From Clostridium peptidivorans (GTDB taxonomy: Bacteria; Bacillota; Clostridia; Clostridiales; Clostridiaceae), in contig NZ_OAOD01000004.1 in assembly GCF_900205925.1 (NCBI RefSeq), forward strand, positions 186,001-250,000: DNA of 64,000 bases. Reading direction: 5' to 3'. Below are positions 27,268 through 36,151 of the stretch, piece after piece. A model generated the notes under the pieces. It searched no databases, was not told the origin of the DNA, and saw only the letters and a list, made by a program, of their open reading frames with translations. A program made the translations under genes and the position numbers. Every line of letters starts with the position of its first letter. Positions within the stretch are counted from its first letter, which is position 1.

Positions 27268-28608
27268 TTATTTATATATATCTGAAAACTCTATATTTAT
27301 TCTTTCAACTAAGTTATCAGTTAAATTGTTTTCATAAGTGTTAATTTTTTCATTTGTGAGCACTGCAGGAAGCGTGATTATAAATTCGCAACCGTTTCCA
27401 AATTTACTTTTAACATCTATCCATCCACCATGAAGCTCTACTAAAGATTTTACTAAGGAAAGACCTATGCCGCTGCCATCTTTGTTTCTTTCTAAAGTTC
27501 TATCTACTTGAGAAAATCTTTCAAATATAAGATCTAATTTATCCTCGGGAATACCAATTCCGGTATCTTTAACATACAATTTAACTTCATGTCCTAAATC
27601 TTCTAAAGTAACCATGATCGAGCCACCAGGATTAGTAAATTTTAATGCATTAGATATTAAATTTAATACTATTCTCTCGATTTTTTCAGGGTCACAGGAT
27701 ATTATTTTTTCTTCTACATTTGTATCAAATATAAGTTCAATGGATTTATCCTCTACATAACTAGCTATGGATAGTGTTATATTTTCAACCACATCTACAA
27801 TATTATAGTTGCAGCAAGATAATTTATAATACCCAGCTTCTAGTTTAGTTATATCTATTAAATTGTTTATTATTTTAATAAGTCTAAATGAATTTTGTTT
27901 TATGCTATTATAATAAATTTCTTTTTTCTCATGATGTATTGAAAGCTGTCCATGCAAATCCATAGCTAAAAGTTGTGTAGCACTTAATATTACATTAATA
28001 GGTGTTCTAAGCTCGTGGGATATATTTGCGAAGAATTCTGTTTTCATCTTATCTATTTCTTGAAGCTTTTTAAGAAGTTTATCTTCTGCTTCTATTTTTT
28101 CAGATAGCTCCTTTAAAAGTTCTTTATCTGTTACATCTTTCATAAGTATCAAAGTCCAATTTTGATCTTTTCTCTTGGATGCGCTAAATTCTATTTCAAC
28201 CTTTCTAAGGCTACCTTGATTATTTATAAATTTATGACAAAAAGAGCATAAAGGAGTAGAGTCATAAGACTCAGAGGATAAATATTTATTTACAGTTTTA
28301 TTCTCAACGAAGCACTCAATATCCGGAATTTCCTTAAGAAAAGGAAAAGCCTTAAAAAGGCATGAGTTTATTACATCTCTTTCATGCAATCCTGTAATTT
28401 TACTCATAGTATTGTTCCAAACAATTATATTGAAGTGTTCGTCCACCACAGTAATGCCTACATTTGCATGTATTAGAAGTGATTCTAAAAGAGAAGCATT
28501 AAATTTATCCATCAGAAAGTGGGATGACACCACTTCTATAATATCATCATTGGAAGGCATACTTGAATTTAAATATGTTTTATTGTTAGAATTTTGTACC
28601 TTCAACAT
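27268..28608 (-). CDS. PAS-domain sensor histidine kinase, cytoplasmic, orphan
   Basis: A 446-residue kinase without a membrane segment. A PAS domain covers about residues 40-165 and contains a CSFC pair that might bind a metal or respond to redox state. HisKA follows with H198 (ISHELRTP), then a HATPase domain with LNLISNALKF, DTGIGIP and GSGIGLSL. The kinase core is clearly paralogous to that at 19583-20581. There is no adjacent response regulator, so it may feed Spo0A or another remote regulator (inference). GGGAG precedes the ATG. Confidence 0.9.
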   Translation of the reverse strand: MLKVQNSNNKTYLNSSMPSNDDIIEVVSSHFLMDKFNASLLESLLIHANVGITVVDEHFNIIVWNNTMSKITGLHERDVINSCLFKAFPFLKEIPDIECFVENKTVNKYLSSESYDSTPLCSFCHKFINNQGSLRKVEIEFSASKRKDQNWTLILMKDVTDKELLKELSEKIEAEDKLLKKLQEIDKMKTEFFANISHELRTPINVILSATQLLAMDLHGQLSIHHEKKEIYYNSIKQNSFRLIKIINNLIDITKLEAGYYKLSCCNYNIVDVVENITLSIASYVEDKSIELIFDTNVEEKIISCDPEKIERIVLNLISNALKFTNPGGSIMVTLEDLGHEVKLYVKDTGIGIPEDKLDLIFERFSQVDRTLERNKDGSGIGLSLVKSLVELHGGWIDVKSKFGNGCEFIITLPAVLTNEKINTYENNLTDNLVERINIEFSDIYK

Positions 28609-28818
28609 GAATAATTGACTCCCTTCATAAACCTAAATCCGCTAAATATACTTAAGTATTCTATAAAAGTGCAGAAAATCCTTCACAAAACTTATATAAT
28701 ATTAAAAAGCTATGTATTTTTATAAGACATTATTTGCAATGAGCTACAATAAGTGCTATATTTTTATTAGTTTCATAATATTAAATTGTGTTTATAAGTA
28801 ATATTAGAGGTGAAAGTG

Positions 28819-29412
28819 TTGAATATATATCTTTTAAGGCATGGACAGACAGAACAAAATTTAAAGGGATTTTATTATGGTAATTTAGATGTAGATATTA
28901 CAAGTAAAGGAATAAAACAAATAGAGTACATAAGTAACAAAGTTAAAAATGTAACTTTTGATAAAATATATGTAAGTAATATGAAAAGAGCACTATCTAG
29001 TGCAAGTATTATATCAAGAAATAAAGATATATCTTTTATAAGAGATAAAAGATTAAATGAAATGAATTTAGGAGTATTTGAAGGAAAGAGTTATGAAGAT
29101 ATACAAAGGGAATATCCTAAAGAATTTCAAAAGTGGTCAGATGATTGGAAATATTATGCACCTCCAGAGGGGGAAAGCTATGTGGATTTTTATGAAAGAG
29201 TAAAAGTATTCTTTCAAGAAATACTAAAGCTTGAGGATGAAAATGTACTCTTAGTAACTCATGGTGGGGTGATAAGATCTATACTTACTTATGTTATGGG
29301 AGAAGATTTAGATGTGTTTTGGAAATTTGGTTCAAAAAATGGTGATTTAACATTAGTAAAATATGAGTATGAAAATTTATACATAGATTCTATTATTCAT
29401 GCAGATATATAA
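28819..29412 (+). CDS. cobC: Alpha-ribazole phosphatase family histidine phosphatase
   Basis: A 197-residue histidine phosphatase with the catalytic RHG at residues 7-9 and a second conserved histidine in VTHGG. The family is broad, but the gene leads directly into cobU and cobS, which supports dephosphorylation of alpha-ribazole-5-phosphate or adenosylcobalamin phosphate. Three starts are possible (GTG 28810, GTG 28816, TTG 28819); the last best fits the spacing from GAGGTG at 28807-28812. No cobalamin riboswitch is seen upstream. Confidence 0.85.
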   Translation: MNIYLLRHGQTEQNLKGFYYGNLDVDITSKGIKQIEYISNKVKNVTFDKIYVSNMKRALSSASIISRNKDISFIRDKRLNEMNLGVFEGKSYEDIQREYPKEFQKWSDDWKYYAPPEGESYVDFYERVKVFFQEILKLEDENVLLVTHGGVIRSILTYVMGEDLDVFWKFGSKNGDLTLVKYEYENLYIDSIIHADI

Positions 29413-29431
29413 AGTTTAGGAGGAAACTAGT

Positions 29432-30013
29432 ATGGAACAGGGAAAAATAATATTAGTTACAGGTGGAGCAAGAAGCGGAAAAAGCACATTTGCAGAAAAT
29501 TTATTAAAGGATAAGGATGATGTATTGTATATTGCAACATCAGTTGTCACAGATGAAGAAATGCAGGATAGAGTGGCAAAGCATAAAGAAAGAAGGAATC
29601 CTAAGTGGGATACATTAGAGGGATATAAAAACCTTGCGGATAAAATTCAAAATTTTGATAATAAATATATGCTTTTAGATTGTGTGACAGTAATGACTAC
29701 AAATACATTATTTGATAAGGAACAGGGATTACTCTCTATAGGACTTGATAATGATTTTGATTTTATATCCATGGAGGACGTGGATAAAATAACTGCACTT
29801 TTAAAGGAAGAATTTAAAAGATTAATAGAAAAATCACGAGAATTAAATAGAACTTTAGTATTAGTTACAAATGAAGTTGGCTGGAGTTTAGTTCCGGAGT
29901 ATAAGCTTGGGAGAATATTTAGAGATACTGCAGGTTTTATAAACCAATACATAGGAAGTTTAAGTGATGAGGTTTATCTTATATGCTGTGGGCAGCCACT
30001 TAAGATTAAATAA
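29432..30013 (+). CDS. cobU: Adenosylcobinamide kinase / adenosylcobinamide-phosphate guanylyltransferase
   Basis: A bifunctional 193-residue enzyme that phosphorylates adenosylcobinamide and then forms GDP-cobinamide. The P-loop is GGARSGKS (11-18); the conserved RVAKHKERR and TNEVGWSLVPEY segments are typical of CobU. It follows cobC by 19 bases with an AGGAGG site and precedes cobS. Confidence 0.95.
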   Translation: MEQGKIILVTGGARSGKSTFAENLLKDKDDVLYIATSVVTDEEMQDRVAKHKERRNPKWDTLEGYKNLADKIQNFDNKYMLLDCVTVMTTNTLFDKEQGLLSIGLDNDFDFISMEDVDKITALLKEEFKRLIEKSRELNRTLVLVTNEVGWSLVPEYKLGRIFRDTAGFINQYIGSLSDEVYLICCGQPLKIK

Positions 30014-30049
30014 CAGTTAATAACTAATAAATTAATGTAGGTGATTATA

Positions 30050-30808
30050 ATGAAGGAATACATATATGATTTGCTTTTAATGATTCAATTTTTAACAAGA
30101 CTTCCTGTAAAAAGAAGTCTTCCTTGTGAAGCTAAAAATTTTAGAGATGGAGCAGCTATGCTTCCTTTAGTAGGATTATTAGTTGGAGGAATACAGTGGA
30201 TAGTGTACTATGTTTGTATAAAGTTATTTCCTGTAGAGGTGACTACTGTTTTAACTTTAGCAGTAGGGGTGCTTATAATGGGATGCCTTCATCAGGATGG
30301 CTTTGGAGACATATTTGACGGATTTTTTTCATTTAAAGGAGACAAAGATAAGATAATAGAAATAATGAAGGATAGCCGTATAGGAACCTTTGCTTCCGTA
30401 GCACTTATATTTGATATTTTAGTAAGATATGCAGCACTAAATTTTATAATACTTAAAGGATGGCATTTTGTAATAATAATTGCTCCAGTTATCAGTAGAT
30501 GCGCATTAGTATTTTTATTTTTAATAGGTAAAAGGGCCAAGAAAAATGGTACAGGCAATTTATTTATAGGAAATATAAGCATTTGGCATTTTGTAATAAG
30601 TTTTATTATTACTATAGCACTTTCAGTAGTGTTTATAGGGGTGAAAAGCACAAGTATAATAATTCCTGTGGCTTTTATTGTTACTTTATTATTTTTAAAA
30701 CTTTCTAATAATAAAATAGGGGGAATTACTGGAGACTGCTTAGGTGCCAATAATGAATTTGTTGAACTTGCAATTTTAATAGCATTTACGGCAATTTTAA
30801 ATGTATAA
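30050..30808 (+). CDS. cobS: Cobalamin synthase (adenosylcobinamide-GDP ribazoletransferase)
   Basis: An integral membrane protein of 252 residues that joins GDP-cobinamide with alpha-ribazole. It begins with the typical FLTRLPV and has the acidic motif HQDGFGDIFDGFF, which binds the metal-pyrophosphate substrate, and GGITGDCLGA near the C-terminus. ATG 30050 is used because GTG 30041 lies inside the TAGGTG ribosome site. It ends the cobCUS unit; a hairpin follows. Confidence 0.95.
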   Translation: MKEYIYDLLLMIQFLTRLPVKRSLPCEAKNFRDGAAMLPLVGLLVGGIQWIVYYVCIKLFPVEVTTVLTLAVGVLIMGCLHQDGFGDIFDGFFSFKGDKDKIIEIMKDSRIGTFASVALIFDILVRYAALNFIILKGWHFVIIIAPVISRCALVFLFLIGKRAKKNGTGNLFIGNISIWHFVISFIITIALSVVFIGVKSTSIIIPVAFIVTLLFLKLSNNKIGGITGDCLGANNEFVELAILIAFTAILNV

Positions 30809-30810
30809 AA

Positions 30811-30846
30811 TAATGGACAATATTCTAATTGAATATTGTCCATTTA
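30811..30846. terminator. Hairpin between convergent cobS and polyprenyl synthase genes
   Basis: ATGGACAATATTC (30813-30825) pairs with GAATATTGTCCAT (30831-30843), flanked by short A and T runs, so it could terminate from either side. Confidence 0.7.
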
Positions 30847-30859
30847 AAATTATACCTAG

Positions 30860-31825
30860 TTAATACTTTCTTATAAGAAGCTTTTCTGAAAGCTCTTTTA
30901 AAACTTTTTTATATGGGTTTTCAGGAAGGGTATTTATTAGTTTAAAGGCCTTTTTTGTATACTTATCTGCAAGATCTATTGCTTTATCTACACCGTTATG
31001 TTTATTTACCAACATAATTATGTCATTTACATCTTCATGGGAAAAGAAATCCTTTTTAAAATAGGGCTCAAAATCTTTTTTGCTTTTTAATGCAGCATAG
31101 ATAAGCGGTAACGTAAATATTCCTTGTTTTATATCATTTGCTGGAGTCTTTTTTATTGAAGCATCCGTGCCGATATAGTCTAAAGTATCATCTATAATTT
31201 GAAAGGCCATTCCAATATTATGTCCTATCTTCCAAAATTGCTTAGAAAGGGCATCGCTACAACCACTTTCTGCAGCCCCAATATATAATGATAGTGAAAA
31301 AAGTTCAGCAGTTTTACCAGAAATTCTGCTTAAATAACTTTTTATAGAAAGCTCAGTATCAAATCTTGAACTCAATTGATCTATTTCTCCTAAGCAAATT
31401 CTTGACATGGAATTGCTATCTATTTTTATATTTTGAAGAGATGACATTGACGCTAAAATTTTAAAGCAAACACAAAATAGAAAATCTCCTATATAAACTG
31501 CATAATCTTTGCCATACTTTGATTGGGTTGTTGGTTGTCCTCGTCTAAGTTTAGAATCATCTACAATATCATCATGAACCAAAGTAGCCATGTGCATCAT
31601 TTCCATTACAGCAGCTAAAGATTTAGCTTTATTAGAATCATACTCACCAAAATGTGATGAAATTAGAACAAATGCTGGACGTAGCATTTTTCCACCGGAG
31701 TGAATTAAATCTTTTATGGAGTTTTCTATCTTTTTATTTTTACATTTAGTGCTTTTTTCCATAATCGAAATTACAGAAATCAATTCAGTTTTTATCTCTT
31801 CATAGTCATTCCAGATTTTATCCAT
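30860..31825 (-). CDS. dmkB: Polyprenyl diphosphate synthase, probable DmkB
   Basis: A 321-residue trans-isoprenyl diphosphate synthase. The first Asp-rich motif is in HDDIVDDSKLRRG and the second in QIIDDTLDYIG, with the IHSGGKMLRPA substrate loop. Such enzymes make the tail of quinones. Alone it could be HepT or IspA-like, but it lies downstream of ndh2 and opposite a flavin lipoprotein, ApbE and a UbiA prenyltransferase, as in the Listeria extracellular electron transfer locus where DmkB makes the demethylmenaquinone tail. The assignment rests on that context. Confidence 0.85.
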   Translation of the reverse strand: MDKIWNDYEEIKTELISVISIMEKSTKCKNKKIENSIKDLIHSGGKMLRPAFVLISSHFGEYDSNKAKSLAAVMEMMHMATLVHDDIVDDSKLRRGQPTTQSKYGKDYAVYIGDFLFCVCFKILASMSSLQNIKIDSNSMSRICLGEIDQLSSRFDTELSIKSYLSRISGKTAELFSLSLYIGAAESGCSDALSKQFWKIGHNIGMAFQIIDDTLDYIGTDASIKKTPANDIKQGIFTLPLIYAALKSKKDFEPYFKKDFFSHEDVNDIIMLVNKHNGVDKAIDLADKYTKKAFKLINTLPENPYKKVLKELSEKLLIRKY

Positions 31826-31867
31826 ATAATCAGTCCTCTACATTAAATATCAACTTATAAATAGTGA

Positions 31868-31896
31868 GAAGGTAGAGTGGGATTCACTCTACCTAT
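31868..31896 (-). terminator. Hairpin between ndh2 and dmkB
   Basis: AGGTAGAGTG (31870-31879) pairs perfectly with CACTCTACCT (31885-31894). No T-run follows on the minus strand, so it may only reduce read-through or mark an RNA processing site. Confidence 0.5.
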
Positions 31897-31937
31897 TATT
31901 AGCTTTAATTATTTATTATATATATATTCATATTATT

Positions 31938-33794
31938 TTATTTTTGTTTATAAACAGGCATTTTCTTTCCAAGCCACCAATTACTAACTTTATTATTTAT
32001 CCATGGAATTACCCAGTAATCTAAGCCAAAGGTTCTACCAGCTCCGCCCATTAGTGCAATAGCACCAAAGAAGTACCATAATATGTCCCAACCAGCCATT
32101 GCTGAAAGGATAAAGTTAACAACCATAAATGCTGATGCAGCACTTGCTAAGAAGGTAAATAATCCTGCAAGTAAAGCAAGTCCAACACCTACTTCAATAA
32201 GAACAACCATTCTTTGGAACCAAACAGCTATATCAGCATTTGGTATCATAAATTTCATTATTGCAGAATAAAAGCTTGGCATACTGCTTAATATTGGCTG
32301 TGGAGTAGTACCAGTGGCAGCTTCTGAAGCTCCAGAATTAGCTGCTGTGTATAACCATTCAAAAGGCATTTTTATATTGCCTGACATAATCCAGCTGTCT
32401 GAATTTGCACCATAAAGTAATGATTTAAATCCTTCTTTAGCCCAAGTATCTTCTCCAATAAATTTCTTTAAGCCTTCAAGTAACCAAATACAACCCATAA
32501 ACAATCTTAGTGGAACAAGCCACAGTCTATTTGCCTTTGAGGATAAATGTCCTCTCATTATACTTCTCTTATCTTCCATGGAGAAGAATTCATGAATTAA
32601 ATAATGATAACAAGCATTAATATTATTTACTCCCCATAGATAATGAAGATTAACCAAATGTTTCATTAGCATTGCAAAGAATCCAGCGAGCTTCATACCT
32701 GAAAGATTAGCAACACAATATCTTCCGCCAATTGAAACCATAAAACCATGGTATTTTCCATTGTACTTAGACATTTCTTTCTTTTCTATTGACGCTACTA
32801 TATTATTAACTACTGTACCACCAGTTTGAAGTGCTGCTTCAACTATTTGAGGGTTTGCACCACAGGAATCCTCTTCATTGTAAGCAATATCCCCAACTAC
32901 GAATACATTTTCTTTTCCAGCTGCTTGCAAATATTCATTTGAAACAAGTCTACCAGCACGTCCAGTTTCTAATCCATATTCTTCTGACTCTTGATTAGCT
33001 TGTATACCACAAGTCCAAATAAGAGTTTGAGTTGGAATTTCTTTTCCGTCTTTTAGTTTTATGCTGTTTGAAGTTACTTCAGTTATTGGTGAGTCCTTTA
33101 AAAGCTCAATTCCATGTTTAGCCATATACTTTTCAGCTTTATCTGCTTGTTGTCTATCAAGCATGTTTAAAATAGTGGACATTGCTTCTACAACTAAAAG
33201 CTTAACTTCTGTTTCATCAACATTGTGAACTTTAGCTAGTTTAGTCTTCCATTCAAGAAGTTCTCCAGCCATTTCAACTCCAGTAAATCCAGAACCTGCT
33301 ACCACAAAAGTAAGCATTTCATGTCTTTTATTTTCATTTCTTTCTTTTGAAGCTTTTTCAAACATAGATTGAATATGGCTTCTTATTCTTAGTGCATCTT
33401 CAAATGACCAAAGTGTAAATCCATTTTCTTTTACGCCTGGCACACCAAAAAATGCAGGTTCTGAGCCAGTACCTATTACAAGATAATCATACTCATATTT
33501 ACCATGTGAAGTTGTTACAAGTTTATTATCAGTATTTACATTTTCTATATAATCTGTAACAACATTAACCTTTGTTCTACTAAAAATTTTACTCAGTTCA
33601 ATTTGAACTGATTCCGGATGAACTCTTCCTCCTGCTACTTCATGAAGTTCTGTCATTAAAGTATGAAAGGGATTTTTATCAATTAATGTTATTTCTACAG
33701 AACTATCTTTCTTATATTTCTTTGCTAGTTTTTTTGCCACATGTACGCCACTGTATCCAGCACCTAAAATTAGTATCTTTGTGTTATTCGACAT
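31938..33794 (-). CDS. ndh2: Type II NADH dehydrogenase with C-terminal DoxX-like membrane domain (Ndh2)
   Basis: A 618-residue flavoprotein. Residues 1-about 400 are a two-dinucleotide-fold NADH dehydrogenase (FAD motif LGAGYSGVHVA at about 7-17, NAD motif VVAGSGFTGVEMAGEL, and C-terminal FAD motif VFVVGDIAYN). The last 200 residues add several membrane segments resembling DoxX (AVWFQRMVVLIEVGVGLALL). Ordinary NDH-2 is about 400 residues; the membrane extension matches Listeria Ndh2, which feeds electrons to a dedicated quinone for extracellular electron transfer. AGAGGTGG precedes the ATG. Confidence 0.9.
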   Translation of the reverse strand: MSNNTKILILGAGYSGVHVAKKLAKKYKKDSSVEITLIDKNPFHTLMTELHEVAGGRVHPESVQIELSKIFSRTKVNVVTDYIENVNTDNKLVTTSHGKYEYDYLVIGTGSEPAFFGVPGVKENGFTLWSFEDALRIRSHIQSMFEKASKERNENKRHEMLTFVVAGSGFTGVEMAGELLEWKTKLAKVHNVDETEVKLLVVEAMSTILNMLDRQQADKAEKYMAKHGIELLKDSPITEVTSNSIKLKDGKEIPTQTLIWTCGIQANQESEEYGLETGRAGRLVSNEYLQAAGKENVFVVGDIAYNEEDSCGANPQIVEAALQTGGTVVNNIVASIEKKEMSKYNGKYHGFMVSIGGRYCVANLSGMKLAGFFAMLMKHLVNLHYLWGVNNINACYHYLIHEFFSMEDKRSIMRGHLSSKANRLWLVPLRLFMGCIWLLEGLKKFIGEDTWAKEGFKSLLYGANSDSWIMSGNIKMPFEWLYTAANSGASEAATGTTPQPILSSMPSFYSAIMKFMIPNADIAVWFQRMVVLIEVGVGLALLAGLFTFLASAASAFMVVNFILSAMAGWDILWYFFGAIALMGGAGRTFGLDYWVIPWINNKVSNWWLGKKMPVYKQK

Positions 33795-34126
33795 TTAACC
33801 ACCTCTTCTTATATATTTAAAGTTAATAACCCTCATAAGTAAATTTTATATCCAAATTAACAATATGTCTACATTTTTAATGACATATACATGATACAAT
33901 AGCATGTTATGAAATAGCAACAGTAAATATATGTTCATATGTGAATTTATCAATATATAAATTGACTTTGATTAGGTAACGTAAATACAAATAATGTAAT
34001 ATTGAAAATTTTACTAGAAAAAATTCGTATATTTGTGTATAATTTCATTGTAAAGGTTTTAAAGGAAGTTTGTTATATAACAAACTTCACGAAATTGATT
34101 CATAATTATTAAGGGGGAAAAATTGA
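33795..34126. other. Divergent control region between ndh2 and pplA
   Basis: A 332-base AT-rich region with no gene. It contains TATAAT at 34038-34043 for the plus strand (weak -35) and a perfect 24-bp palindrome at 34065-34088. The promoter for ndh2 cannot be placed with confidence. Confidence 0.55.
34065..34088. promoter_or_regulatory. Perfect 24-bp palindrome in the pplA leader
   Basis: GAAGTTTGTTAT is followed at once by its reverse complement ATAACAAACTTC. It lies just after the probable transcription start and 39 bases before the ATG, so it could be a repressor operator or a leader hairpin. Half-sites resemble but do not fit the Rex spacing. Confidence 0.6.
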
Positions 34127-35002
34127 ATGAAAAAAAGATGGTTATCAGGAATACTTGCTTTAAGTATCGTATGTACAAGTTTATTTGTAGGATGTCAAAA
34201 GAGAGAGGAAGCAAAACCTGCTTCAACAAATGAAACAACTAAATCTGCTTTAAAGGATGGAAAATATAAGGCAGAAGCTTCAGACTTTGATGAAAGAGGA
34301 TGGAAGCCATTTGTTGAAGTGGAAGTAAAGGACGGAAAAATTTCTGTAGCTAAATTTGACTATGCTAATAAAGATGGAAAGTTAAAGAGCGAAGATGTAG
34401 AATATAACAAGAATATGGAAGCTAAGGTTAAAACAGGCCCAGCTAAATATACTAAGGAATTAGCTGCTGCATTAATTGAAAAGCAAGATCCAGCAAAAGT
34501 TGACACTATAGCTGGTGCAACTCACTCCGTAGATAACTTTAAGAAGCTTTCTACAGGATTACTTGAAAATGCAAAGAAGGGTGATACTTCAGTATTAAAG
34601 GTTACTTTTGAGACTGAAGAAAAAGCAGCTGCTTTAAAGGATGGAAAATATAAGGCAGAAGCTTCAGATTTTGATGACAAAGGATGGAAGCCATTTGTAG
34701 AAATGGAAGTAAAAGATGGCAAAATTTCTGCAGCTAAATTTGATTATACTAATAAAGAAGGAAAACTAAAGAGTGAAGATGCAGAATATAACAAGAATAT
34801 GGAAGCTAAAGTTAAAACTGGTCCAGCTAAGTATACTAAAGAGTTAGCTGCTGCATTAGTTGAAAAGCAAGATCCTGCTAAAGTTGACACTGTCGCCGGT
34901 GCAACTCACTCCGTAGAAAACTTTAAGAAGCTTTCTACAGAATTACTTGAAAATGCAAAAAAAGGTGATACTGCAGTATTAAAAGTTAATTTTGCTAAAT
35001 AA
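34127..35002 (+). CDS. pplA: FMN-binding lipoprotein with two repeats, PplA-like
   Basis: A 291-residue lipoprotein: signal peptide with lipobox FVGC (C23), a short linker, then two nearly identical FMN-binding domains of about 120 residues (starting near residue 42 and 170). Each ends in the flavinylation motif D-T-I/V-A-G-A-T-H-S, whose Thr would receive FMN from an ApbE transferase; the apbE gene is next. Two FMN domains on a surface lipoprotein is exactly the layout of Listeria PplA, which passes electrons from the membrane to extracellular acceptors. The many Lys/Asp/Glu suggest a soluble, surface-exposed chain. Confidence 0.9.
   Translation: MKKRWLSGILALSIVCTSLFVGCQKREEAKPASTNETTKSALKDGKYKAEASDFDERGWKPFVEVEVKDGKISVAKFDYANKDGKLKSEDVEYNKNMEAKVKTGPAKYTKELAAALIEKQDPAKVDTIAGATHSVDNFKKLSTGLLENAKKGDTSVLKVTFETEEKAAALKDGKYKAEASDFDDKGWKPFVEMEVKDGKISAAKFDYTNKEGKLKSEDAEYNKNMEAKVKTGPAKYTKELAAALVEKQDPAKVDTVAGATHSVENFKKLSTELLENAKKGDTAVLKVNFAK
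34247..35002 (+). repeat. 384-bp tandem duplication inside pplA
   Basis: GCTTTAAAGGATGG begins at 34247 and recurs at 34631, and the following sequence is closely similar at DNA level (including silent positions) over the two domains, ending at the stop codon. The offset is 384 bases (128 codons), pointing to a recent or homogenised duplication. Confidence 0.85.
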
Positions 35003-35027
35003 TAAGCTATATGAGATAATTATATAT

Positions 35028-35066
35028 AAAGACCTTAGGTTAATAAGCCTAAGGTCTTTTGTTTAG
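35028..35066 (+). terminator. Hairpin between pplA and apbE
   Basis: AAAGACCTTAGG (35028-35039) pairs with CCTAAGGTCTTT (35048-35059) with a modest T-rich tail. Partial termination would make pplA mRNA more abundant than the downstream genes. Confidence 0.7.
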
Positions 35067-35092
35067 ATAATACATAAGGAGGATATTCTAAA

Positions 35093-36136
35093 ATGCTTAA
35101 TATGAAAAAATTATATTTCATATTGATAGTAATTACAGTCACCATTACGGCCGCAGCGTGTAGTAGCAATAACTCTAGTAAGTACAGTTCACCTATAAGC
35201 AAAACTGATTTTTTCATGGGTACAGTAGTGAAAATTTCATTATATGATAAAAAAGATGAAAATATAATTAGCAAGGCATTTGATAGGATAAAGGAAATTG
35301 AAAATGAAGTAAGTATAAATAAAGAAGGTACAGAACTTGACAAATTAAACAGTTTTGCTGGAAAAGAACCTCTAAAAGTCAAGGATGATACATACATGAT
35401 GATAAAAAAGGGGCTGGAATACTCTAAGTTGTCACAAGGAAGTTTTGACATAACTATAGGGCCAATTGTAAAGCTTTGGAGTATTGGGCTTCCAGAAGCT
35501 AAGGTTCCAACTGAATTAGAAATAAGTGATAAACTGAAACTTGTAGAATATAAAGATGTTAAAATAAATGAGGATAAATCTATTTTTTTAAAAAGACCAG
35601 GGATGATTATTGATCTAGGTGGTATTGCCAAGGGGTATACTGCAGATGCAGTTGTAGATGTACTTAAACAAAATGGGGTAAAAAGCGCGGTTATAGATCT
35701 TGGTGGGAATGTATTTGCAATGGGGAGCAAGACGGATGGACAGCCGTGGAAAATAGGTATTCAAAATCCATTTGAATTAAGAGGAAAAATTATTGGAACT
35801 ATTGAAGTGCAAAATAAGTCTATTGTTACATCCGGTATTTATGAAAGATTTATAGAAAAGGATGGGAAAAGGTATCATCATATTTTGAGTCCTTTTAATG
35901 GGTATCCATATAATAATGAAATTGCAGGAGTAACTATAGTAAGTGATAAATCAATAGATGGAGATGCACTTTCCACTACGGTATTTTCAAAAGGATTAAA
36001 TGGCGGAATGAAGTTTGTTAAGAAAACTAAAGGAATAGAAGCTATTTTTGTAACTAAAAACAAAGAGGTATATATAACTGATGGATTAAAGAATAACTTT
36101 AAACTTACAAATACTGAATTTAAGATGATGAACTAG
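35093..36136 (+). CDS. apbE: FAD:protein FMN transferase (ApbE family), FmnB-like lipoprotein
   Basis: A 347-residue ApbE protein with its own lipobox (AAAC, around residue 23), so it acts outside the membrane. Typical motifs are MGTVVKISLYD near the start, DLGGIAKGYTAD, DLGGNVFAMG and the metal-binding region around GDALSTTVF. ApbE transfers FMN from FAD to a Thr in the target motif found twice in the preceding lipoprotein. AAGGAGG precedes the ATG by ten bases. Confidence 0.93.
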   Translation: MLNMKKLYFILIVITVTITAAACSSNNSSKYSSPISKTDFFMGTVVKISLYDKKDENIISKAFDRIKEIENEVSINKEGTELDKLNSFAGKEPLKVKDDTYMMIKKGLEYSKLSQGSFDITIGPIVKLWSIGLPEAKVPTELEISDKLKLVEYKDVKINEDKSIFLKRPGMIIDLGGIAKGYTADAVVDVLKQNGVKSAVIDLGGNVFAMGSKTDGQPWKIGIQNPFELRGKIIGTIEVQNKSIVTSGIYERFIEKDGKRYHHILSPFNGYPYNNEIAGVTIVSDKSIDGDALSTTVFSKGLNGGMKFVKKTKGIEAIFVTKNKEVYITDGLKNNFKLTNTEFKMMN

Positions 36137-36151
36137 CTAGGAGGAAGAGAA

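Noticed and set aside
28609..28818. A second cobalamin riboswitch before cobC
   Set aside because: No B12 box or other conserved element is present in the gap.
34067..34086. Rex binding site in the pplA leader (TTGTTA...TAACAA)
   Set aside because: The half-sites are only two bases apart; clostridial Rex sites need six between these hexamers.
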